32,837 bases of DNA from a virus. Below the pieces are notes generated by a model. It was not told the origin of the DNA. It was given only the letters and a program-made list of their open reading frames with translations, and did no database searches. Shown here one piece after another: positions 1 to 5,384 of the stretch. The position numbers were made by a program, and so were the translations under genes. How positions within the stretch are numbered: position 1 is the first letter of the stretch; each line of letters starts with the position of its first letter. The stretch lies in the IMG/VR virus record IMGVR_UViG_3300043446_002218, positions 1 to 32,837 of that record; one strand, given 5' to 3'.

Positions 1-127
1 TCAGTCCTGGGAGCGGTGTTCCGCTGCTCCCTGTTCCGCGCCATCGGCTACACCGAGGCGCTTCACCCTGCGGCTCACGCTCGAGTGATCCGCGTCTACG
101 CCCTGAAGGAGACCTCCGATGGTCAGT
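1..127. repeat. Terminal overlap, left copy (circle closure)
   Basis: These 127 bases are identical to positions 32,711-32,837. A reading frame entering from the right end (start 32,531) continues in frame through the copy and stops at 127-129, so the overlap looks like the duplicated end of a circular assembly. 127 is also a common assembler k-mer length. A genuine short direct terminal repeat, as in T7-like phages, is the alternative, but it would cut through a gene. Confidence 0.9.
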
Positions 128-129
128 AA
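1..129 (+). CDS. C-terminal part of small unknown protein that crosses the circle join
   Basis: This is the continuation of the gene that starts at 32,531. The frame is open from base 1 and ends with TAA at 127-129. On the circle the whole protein is 102 residues. Its last 11 bp overlap the start of the exonuclease gene at 119, which suggests translational coupling. I do not recognise the family. The visible part is a compact helix-rich sequence with no cysteines beyond one and no membrane segment. Its place between a serine recombinase operon and the YqaJ/RecT pair suggests an accessory role in recombination, which is inference only. Confidence 0.75.
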   Translation, partial: SVLGAVFRCSLFRAIGYTEALHPAAHARVIRVYALKETSDGQ

Positions 130-1078
130 AGTCACTCCGAATACGATGATGTCAGCCAGCCGGCTGCCGGCACTCATGGGCCTGTCGAAGTATCGCAGCC
201 CCAACGATGAGCTCACCGCCACGATCAGCGCCTTGAAGGGCGAAGACTGGCCCGACATCGGCAATGAGGCAATGGCCTGGGGCAACCAGTTGGAGCCGAT
301 CATCCTGCGTGAGGCTGCCCGCCGGCTCGAGCTCACCGACCTGATCACCGAGCACCCCGAGCCGTTCTTCCACCGCGACTTCCCGCTGGCCTGCAGCCTG
401 GACGGCAGCGCCGATGGCCGCGGCCAGGTGCTGCACACTGACCCCGACGCCGGGATCTACGTCGTCGGCCAGGACAGCATCCAGCTTGACGGCCTGGGCG
501 TGCTCGAGGCCAAGCTCACCAGCCAGCCAGCAGAAGACATGCCGCCGCTCTGGCGCGGGCCCATCCAGTTGCAGGCGCAGATGGCCATCCTGGGCGCGAA
601 GTGGGGCTGCATCGCCACGCTCTACCAGGGCACCGAGCTCCGGCTGTTCCTGTTCGCCCCGCACGATCAGACCCTGTCCGCGATCCGCGGTGCCTGCGAA
701 GACTTCCAGCGCCGGCTGCTGGTCTGGAAGGAAACCAACACGGTCGACTTCTATCCGCCGCAGGACAGCAAGGATGCCAACCGCATGTACCCGCAGGCCG
801 AGCCCGACTCGATCATCCATCTGGATGACACCGCGCAGGAGCTCGCGATGAAGATCCTGGCCGCCAAGATCAAGATCGACCAGGCCGAGACCGATCGTGC
901 TGACGCCGAGAAGAAGCTCAAAAAATTGATCGGCACCGCATCGAAGGCAGTCGCTGGCAACTACCTGGTCAGTTGGCCGATGCGCAACTACCAGGCGCAG
1001 CCAGCCAAGACCGTTCCGGCGAAGGAGGCCTACAGCATCCGGCAGTCAACGCTCTCGATCAAGGAGATCCGGCCATGA
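119..1078 (+). CDS. YqaJ-family viral recombinase (PD-(D/E)XK exonuclease)
   Basis: Predicted 319-residue lambda-exonuclease-like nuclease that would resect double-stranded DNA ends to single-stranded tails for the RecT annealer encoded two genes downstream. The family motifs are visible in order: Glu59 in WGNQLEP, Asp95 in SLDG, the catalytic E-A-K at 130-132 and the glutamine-rich helix QLQAQ at about 150-154. The length fits phage YqaJ proteins. The ATG at 119 follows a GAAGGAGA ribosome site at 106-113. The start overlaps the preceding gene by 11 bp, and the stop overlaps the next start as ATGA, so the recombination genes are translationally coupled. The last ~100 residues are a charged helix and a basic tail outside the nuclease core. 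Confidence 0.93.
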   Translation: MVSKVTPNTMMSASRLPALMGLSKYRSPNDELTATISALKGEDWPDIGNEAMAWGNQLEPIILREAARRLELTDLITEHPEPFFHRDFPLACSLDGSADGRGQVLHTDPDAGIYVVGQDSIQLDGLGVLEAKLTSQPAEDMPPLWRGPIQLQAQMAILGAKWGCIATLYQGTELRLFLFAPHDQTLSAIRGACEDFQRRLLVWKETNTVDFYPPQDSKDANRMYPQAEPDSIIHLDDTAQELAMKILAAKIKIDQAETDRADAEKKLKKLIGTASKAVAGNYLVSWPMRNYQAQPAKTVPAKEAYSIRQSTLSIKEIRP

Positions 1079-1254
1079 CCCCCCGCGACCTGACCAGCCT
1101 GGAAGACGCGCATGCCCGCGCCGTGCGGGCAGTACGCGCAGCCACCATCACTGCCAGCGAAGACGAAGCGATGGAGCTCGTCGACGCGATCACCCTGGTC
1201 GTATTGGAAACCATCAAGGCATACCTGCCGGAAGGCGAAGCATCATGCAACTGA
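1075..1254 (+). CDS. Small protein between exonuclease and RecT
   Basis: A 59-residue helical, acidic protein whose ATG at 1075 overlaps the exonuclease stop (ATGA). Its own stop lies 10 bp inside the recT gene. A longer version of the frame begins at 973 inside the exonuclease gene, but the coupled start is more plausible. I do not recognise a family. The conserved place between exonuclease and annealase suggests a helper of the recombination pair, or simply a packing gene. The protein has no membrane segment and no cysteine until its penultimate residue. Confidence 0.7.
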   Translation: MTPRDLTSLEDAHARAVRAVRAATITASEDEAMELVDAITLVVLETIKAYLPEGEASCN

Positions 1255-2324
1255 CCACCCATCGCGGGTTCGCACCCGCCACTCTCACCGAGGCCATGCA
1301 GTTCAGCGAGCACCTGGCCGCCAGCACGATGGTGCCCAAGCAGTACCAGGGGAAACCCGCAGACATCCTGGTCTGCGTGCAATGGGGCTATGAGATCGGC
1401 CTCGCCCCCATGCAGGCGCTGCAGAACATCGCTGTGATCAACGGCAAGCCCAGCGTGTACGGTGACGCGGCGCTCGCCCTGGTGCAGGCCTCGCCACTCT
1501 GCGAGGGCATCGATGAGCACATTGAGAATGAAGGCACCCCAAACCCGGTGGCCGTCTGCATCGCCCGCCGCAAGGGACGCATGCCGGTGGTCGCCAGGTT
1601 CAGCGTGGAAGACGCCAAGCGTGCCGGTCTATGGGGCAAGCAAGGCCCGTGGCAGGCCTACCCCAAGCGCATGCTGCAGATGCGTGCTCGAGGGTTCGCC
1701 CTGCGCGACGCCTTCCCCGACGTGCTGAAGGGACTGATCACTGCGGAGGAGGCCCAGGATTACCCGAGCGATGATCGGCAGCCGGCCAAAGACATCACGC
1801 CGCGCAACCCGCTCGATGCCATTAGCGCGCCTTCGCGAGCCTTACCGAGCGTTACCGAGCCGCCTCGCGTCGAGCAGACCAGCGACCCGATCGTCATCGA
1901 GCAAGTGTTCGCCGCCGACCAGGCCGCCGATGATGCAGCTGCCGATCAGGCCGAGGCCGACGCCGAGCGTGAGGCCATCATCGCCGAGTCAGGCGAGCCG
2001 CCAGCCGAGGCTGCACCTGGTGGCTTCCCGATCTGGGTGCCCGGCAAAGAGACGCCGCTTGCGGTCTACAAGACGCTGATCGAGTGGGCCGAGGCCTACG
2101 ATGCGCTGGGAGACAAGACGGCCAGGGCAGGCCGGGCAGGGGCTCGCACCAGGATGACCAAACTGCGCGAGCTCCGCGAGTGCAACGAAGAGCTCCTGCA
2201 GCGTGTCGACCTGGTGCGCAAGACCGCGCTGATGGCGAACTACAGCCAGCGGCTGGCGGCGCTGGGTGCAGCATTGACCCCCGAGGAGCGTGAGGCCGAG
2301 GCCGCCTCACGCAAGGTTGCTTGA
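1245..2324 (+). CDS. recT: RecT-family single-strand annealing protein with C-terminal extension
   Basis: A 359-residue RecT-like annealase that would coat single-stranded DNA made by the YqaJ nuclease and pair it with homologous sequence. The core is recognisable from about residue 10 to 170, with the typical stretches IGLAPMQALQNIAVINGKPS (51-70), GPWQAYPKRML and RGFALRDAFPDVLKG. After the core come a low-complexity Ala/Asp/Glu linker (about 205-260) and a helical C-terminal region with a Lys/Arg-rich segment, making it longer than a typical RecT of about 270 residues. The start at 1245 lies 10 bp inside the previous gene. The 3' end overlaps the endolysin gene tail to tail by 18 bp, leaving no room for an intergenic terminator. 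Confidence 0.93.
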   Translation: MQLTTHRGFAPATLTEAMQFSEHLAASTMVPKQYQGKPADILVCVQWGYEIGLAPMQALQNIAVINGKPSVYGDAALALVQASPLCEGIDEHIENEGTPNPVAVCIARRKGRMPVVARFSVEDAKRAGLWGKQGPWQAYPKRMLQMRARGFALRDAFPDVLKGLITAEEAQDYPSDDRQPAKDITPRNPLDAISAPSRALPSVTEPPRVEQTSDPIVIEQVFAADQAADDAAADQAEADAEREAIIAESGEPPAEAAPGGFPIWVPGKETPLAVYKTLIEWAEAYDALGDKTARAGRAGARTRMTKLRELRECNEELLQRVDLVRKTALMANYSQRLAALGAALTPEEREAEAASRKVA

Positions 2325-2837
2325 CCCGTCTGTCATCTTGCCGGCTGCGGTGGCCACCTCGGTCACGCGCCGGCCCCAGCCCTTGCCGAACGTCTCCCAG
2401 GTCGGCAGGCGCTGCAGGAAATCCAAGCGCACCGCTTGGTATTGGGACACGATTTCGTGGGCAGGCATGGCCGCGACAGCCCGCAACGTGCCAGGCCCGA
2501 TCGAACCATCAGCAGTCACGCCGACAACCTGCTGCAGCCACTTGGCCGCACGGCCTGGCCCGCTGTTGATGGCCGCATCGAACACGCAATAGTCGACGCC
2601 TGCCGGCAGATCGTCGCCGGAGATCTGGTTCCAATACTTGGCCTTGTAAAGCGGGGCGACATCCTCTTCAGTCAGCCCGCGCATGGTGGCCTCATCGACC
2701 GGATGGCCGACCCATTCTTCCCATACGCGCTGCGTCACCCCCCTGTTTGTGCGGCCACCTGGGTCTTTCGGGTGATCAACGTAGCCTCCTTCGTGGTGCA
2801 ACACGGCGGCTAATGCGGATTCAAAATTCTCTTTCAT
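2307..2837 (-). CDS. Endolysin, glycoside hydrolase family 108 (N-acetylmuramidase type)
   Basis: A 176-residue peptidoglycan hydrolase that should cut the glycan backbone at the end of infection. The N-terminus carries the family signature EGGYVDHPKDPGG with catalytic Glu16. Residues from about 82 to 125 fit the C-terminal peptidoglycan-binding domain usual in this family (FDAAINSGPGRAAKWLQ). There is no signal peptide, so release should depend on the holin encoded immediately upstream, whose stop overlaps this start. It is the last gene of the minus-strand unit and converges on recT with an 18 bp overlap. Confidence 0.95.
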   Translation of the reverse strand: MKENFESALAAVLHHEGGYVDHPKDPGGRTNRGVTQRVWEEWVGHPVDEATMRGLTEEDVAPLYKAKYWNQISGDDLPAGVDYCVFDAAINSGPGRAAKWLQQVVGVTADGSIGPGTLRAVAAMPAHEIVSQYQAVRLDFLQRLPTWETFGKGWGRRVTEVATAAGKMTDGSSNLA

Positions 2838-3247
2838 TTTTTCATCATGTCCTTCTGTTGCGAACTGTTTGATGAACCCAGCCAGAAGTTGTAGACCGAC
2901 GCGGTCTCACGGGCCAGCACGCCGAGCAGCAGCATCATCACGTCAGACCCGGTCAGCGCCATGTATCCGAGCGCAGACCCGACCAGCAGGCCAAAGAACC
3001 CTAGCACGGTGACAACCGACAGCAGCGCCGGGATGCGGCTGCGCGTGGCGATCTGCATCTGGCGGGCAGAGTCCGTGTTCTTGACGTTGAGCTCAAAGAT
3101 CTTCGTCTCGTTCGCCATGCGGGCGAGCTCGCCGTTCTGCTCGAGTTGAGCGAGCTCACGCTTCGCTGCTTCAGCAGCAGCTGGGTCAGGCAAGACCCTG
3201 TCGAGGATCTTGCCGCCTACCTCAAGCAGCGGGCCGAGTGGCAGCAT
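2834..3247 (-). CDS. Holin, 3TM (gene-transfer-agent type) family
   Basis: A 137-residue membrane protein of the family annotated as holin of 3TMs for gene-transfer release. After a charged amphipathic region (residues 1-70), it has a strong hydrophobic segment at about 74-96 and another at about 102-122, ending in a Ser/Gln/Lys-rich tail. It would form inner-membrane lesions that let the endolysin through. The gene overlaps the endolysin start by 4 bp and the preceding membrane gene by 26 bp. The family match is by pattern from memory; the position beside the endolysin strengthens it. Confidence 0.8.
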   Translation of the reverse strand: MLPLGPLLEVGGKILDRVLPDPAAAEAAKRELAQLEQNGELARMANETKIFELNVKNTDSARQMQIATRSRIPALLSVVTVLGFFGLLVGSALGYMALTGSDVMMLLLGVLARETASVYNFWLGSSNSSQQKDMMKK

Positions 3248-3512
3248 CGTCCTTCTCCTTGCCTATCATGTTGGCCGCGGCGTAGGCACCCTTGCGCCCG
3301 ACGATCCCGCCGACCGCGCCGATACACAAAAGCATCACGTCCTTGAGGATGGCCATGAAGGCCGTGTCGATCGGCGAGATCCGCTCCATGTCGTGCTCGA
3401 CGAACAGCACGCCCAGGATGATGCCGATCACGCTGGCAACCAGGATGCCGGTGAGCGATAGAGCGATCACCGCCCAGACCCGCACCTCCACCTCTTCCGT
3501 CGTCATCTTCAT
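3222..3512 (-). CDS. Two-segment membrane protein of the lysis cassette
   Basis: A 96-residue protein with two hydrophobic segments, at about residues 14-38 and 53-71, separated by a short polar loop, and a basic/acidic C-terminal tail. It may be a second holin or an antiholin, but I recognise no family. I chose the ATG at 3510-3512 because a GGAG ribosome site lies just upstream and the start overlaps, as ATGA, the stop of a 23-residue membrane peptide gene. A longer GTG-started frame from 3575 would contain that small gene entirely and has poor spacing from its ribosome site. Confidence 0.75.
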   Translation of the reverse strand: MKMTTEEVEVRVWAVIALSLTGILVASVIGIILGVLFVEHDMERISPIDTAFMAILKDVMLLCIGAVGGIVGRKGAYAAANMIGKEKDDAATRPAA

Positions 3513-3580
3513 TGCGAGATCTCCGCTAGCACGCTCATCAGGAGCGTGATTCCGATCATCAAAAAGATTAGCCACTTCAT
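3509..3580 (-). CDS. 23-residue single-pass membrane peptide in the lysis cassette
   Basis: A very short frame that starts with ATG at 3578-3580, overlaps the stop of the upstream gene as ATGA, and ends in a TGA that overlaps the ATG of the downstream gene in the same way. The peptide begins MKWLIFLMIGITLL and is almost wholly hydrophobic, with a polar end (AEISQ). AGGAG lies in the upstream gene just before its ATG. Double ATGA coupling and a clean membrane helix argue for a real gene. It could modulate the holins. No homolog is recognised. Confidence 0.6.
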   Translation of the reverse strand: MKWLIFLMIGITLLMSVLAEISQ

Positions 3581-4068
3581 TCTCCTGGCCACGCGCTGAT
3601 GATGTAGCTGACCAAGTGATACATGATGATGCCGCCGGTCGCGAGCACCATCGCGATCAGCGCCCGCTCTTTCTTCTGCTTGGCCAGCCGCTCACGCTCA
3701 CGCTGGGCGGCGAGCTCGGCAGCCTTGCGTCGCTGCACCACCGCGTTGTGCTCGCGCTGGATGTCATCCCAGACATCAGCCTGGCCGCTCCAGACCAGAA
3801 ACTCTCGGAGCTCCTGCGTCATCTCGCGAACCTTCTTGGCTGCAATGACGGTCTCGAGCGCCTCGCTCATCGCAGACTGCTGGCCGCCGCCGGCATCCTT
3901 CGCCTTGGCACGCTCGTCGGTTGATGCCTTCTGCAGCTGATCTTGCGCGTCGAACAACTTCATGAAATCGCCGAGACAGTCCTGCGCCTCGCGCCCAAGC
4001 TGGATCGCTTGCTTGATGCCAGCAACCGCAGCCTGCGCAGTTGCCAGAACAACCGCGACCTCGATCAC
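3577..4068 (-). CDS. Conserved phage protein: helical, coiled coil, C-terminal membrane anchor
   Basis: A 163-residue protein with an Ala-rich hydrophobic N-terminal helix, a central coiled-coil region rich in Ala/Glu/Arg/Lys (about 85-132), and one strong membrane segment near residues 135-158 (ALIAMVLATGGIIMYHLVSY). Proteins of this build and order of segments occur in lysis-end regions of aquatic podoviruses, as far as I can recall, without a known function. It starts with GTG one base after the XhlA-like gene, behind an AAGGTG ribosome site. Its topology does not match a classical inner-membrane spanin, which has its membrane segment at the N-terminus. Confidence 0.78.
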   Translation of the reverse strand: MIEVAVVLATAQAAVAGIKQAIQLGREAQDCLGDFMKLFDAQDQLQKASTDERAKAKDAGGGQQSAMSEALETVIAAKKVREMTQELREFLVWSGQADVWDDIQREHNAVVQRRKAAELAAQRERERLAKQKKERALIAMVLATGGIIMYHLVSYIISAWPGE

Positions 4069-4069
4069 G

Positions 4070-4237
4070 TCAGTTCACCTTCAGCACCAGGCCAAGCAGC
4101 AGCATGATGATGAACCCTGCGCTGCCGATCAGGATCGTCTCGAGCCGTTTGAGCCGGGCATTGATGCCCTCATAGCGCACCGCGCAAACCTCTTCGTGCG
4201 TCATCAATCGAGCCTCCACTTCATTCGCCGTTGCCAT
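4070..4237 (-). CDS. Small XhlA-like membrane-associated protein
   Basis: A 55-residue protein with a charged amphipathic helix (residues 1-32, ending RLKRLE) and a C-terminal membrane helix (TILIGSAGFIIMLLLGLVLK). This layout is that of haemolysin XhlA-type proteins, which act with holins in phage lysis. The family match is by pattern only. The ATG at 4235-4237 overlaps the previous stop by one base (TGATG), and the next gene starts one base after its stop. It opens the membrane-protein cluster that ends with the endolysin. Confidence 0.72.
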   Translation of the reverse strand: MATANEVEARLMTHEEVCAVRYEGINARLKRLETILIGSAGFIIMLLLGLVLKVN

Positions 4238-4686
4238 CACACACCCGCGAAGAAAATTGAATATTTAGATTGGTCGGCCATCATCGTTGGAAGCATTGTC
4301 CCTTCGATATATTGCTTTCTAGCAAGATTGTTCGATCCAGCCCATATCTGCAATGTGTAACTCAAGAAAGCAGTTGAATCAGCAAAACTAAATGTGCCGC
4401 TGTTATTGATGTCACCAAATTTTCTGCCGTTGATAACCTCATTAAACAAAGTCGCTTCTGGTTCTCCTCCAGATGATGCAGTCCCCAGCAAAGCAAGTAT
4501 CTGTTCAAAACTGGGATATGTCACAACTTCCTGCCATGACCCACTTTTGTACACACTGATCTTGCGCACTCGTTTCCAATATCCAGTGATCAAACCAGGA
4601 GAAGCGTTCGTGCTGTCATAGGCATATGCAAGGCTGGCCTGCTGCCATGTCGACTGATCTGAATACCAGAGATTATTTGTGGTCAT
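4237..4686 (-). CDS. Putative receptor-binding tip protein with dockerin-like calcium loop
   Basis: A 149-residue protein rich in Tyr, Ser, Asn and Thr, encoded by DNA of much lower GC than the rest (25 of 60 G+C in the line starting 4321). Residues 91-110 read GDINNSGTFSFADSTAFLSY, which fits a dockerin or EF-hand-like calcium loop with D92, N94, S96 and D103 at the expected spacing. It lies directly downstream of the T7-type fibre N-terminal protein, so it is probably the exchangeable distal part or an accessory of the tail fibre that meets the host surface. Function and calcium binding are inferred. The low GC suggests recent exchange. Confidence 0.7.
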   Translation of the reverse strand: MTTNNLWYSDQSTWQQASLAYAYDSTNASPGLITGYWKRVRKISVYKSGSWQEVVTYPSFEQILALLGTASSGGEPEATLFNEVINGRKFGDINNSGTFSFADSTAFLSYTLQIWAGSNNLARKQYIEGTMLPTMMADQSKYSIFFAGV

Positions 4687-4688
4687 GG

Positions 4689-5381
4689 TTAAACCTTCAG
4701 CCAGAGCGCCCCATCAACTGCCGTACCGCTGGGATCATTGGTGCTAACCGTGACAGGTTGCATCGCGTTCTGCCATGCGCCGCCACTGAATACTCGAATG
4801 GTTGATAAGGTCGTGCTGTAGTACAGGTCGCCAGCGACACGCGACGTGCCATCTGGTCTGGTGGTCGGATCGCTAGAGGCGCTGCCGTAATACAGCGTAT
4901 TCGGTGCGCCGGCTGATGCTGTTGGGTTGCCGTTGACATCGAATGACAGATACTTGTTCGCCCTGGTGGTACGGCCAGGCAGCGTCATGTTGATCGTGGT
5001 CGGGTCAGTCTGCGGTGCCTGCAGCGCACGGCCCAGACCCTCGGCGTTCTGCTGCGCGAAGATCGTCTGCTGGTCGAGCTCGTCGTTCAGCGTGTTGGCA
5101 AAGAAGTCGCCGCCGGTCACGAAGTCCGTCGTGCGCGAGATCGTCCGGTTTCCGACGATTGCGATCTGCGTCGCGCCGGTAGGCGTGGCAGTCAATGTGA
5201 CGAAACCGGTGCCGTTGGCGTTGATCGTGACCGTGTAGTCGGTCGTCAGCACCAGCAGCGTGTCGTCCCGATAGACCGCGATGTCGCCCGCCGCGAGGAT
5301 CTCGAACGTGAAGTTGTACGGGCCGGTGCCGCTGGCCGCGTAGACCACGCGCCGGGTGACGTTGTTGATTTGGATGGCCAT
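4689..5381 (-). CDS. Tail fibre protein with T7 gp17-like N-terminal domain
   Basis: A 230-residue protein. Residues 1 to about 115 follow the pattern of the T7 gp17-type fibre attachment domain: a beta-rich start (NNVTRRVVYAASG), a Tyr-Asn-Phe-Phe segment, the Asp-Tyr-Thr-Val strand, and a helix ending LNDELDQQTIFAQQ. This part would join the fibre to the tail tube. The rest is Gly/Ser/Thr-rich and ends in a short domain (WQNAMQPVTVSTNDPSG) also seen at phage fibre ends. It is far shorter than T7 gp17, so the receptor-binding tip is probably on the next gene. The ribosome site GAGGTAA overlaps the upstream stop. Confidence 0.85.
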   Translation of the reverse strand: MAIQINNVTRRVVYAASGTGPYNFTFEILAAGDIAVYRDDTLLVLTTDYTVTINANGTGFVTLTATPTGATQIAIVGNRTISRTTDFVTGGDFFANTLNDELDQQTIFAQQNAEGLGRALQAPQTDPTTINMTLPGRTTRANKYLSFDVNGNPTASAGAPNTLYYGSASSDPTTRPDGTSRVAGDLYYSTTLSTIRVFSGGAWQNAMQPVTVSTNDPSGTAVDGALWLKV

Positions 5382-5384
5382 CGT

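Noticed and set aside
1-127. True direct terminal repeat as in T7-like phages
   Set aside because: The repeat length equals a common assembly k-mer, and a gene reads cleanly across the join; a real terminal repeat would normally lie outside coding sequence. Coverage data could still decide.
152-820. 222-residue frame opposite the exonuclease gene and other long plus or minus shadow frames
   Set aside because: These follow from the high GC at third positions of the real genes; they lack ribosome sites and recognisable domains.
3513-3575. N-terminal extension of the lysis-cassette membrane protein (GTG start)
   Set aside because: The region encodes the coupled 23-residue peptide in another frame, and the downstream ATG has a well-spaced ribosome site.
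4237-5381. Diversity-generating retroelement target in the fibre genes, as in BPP-1
   Set aside because: No reverse transcriptase gene and no template-like repeat of the fibre gene end were seen anywhere in the window.
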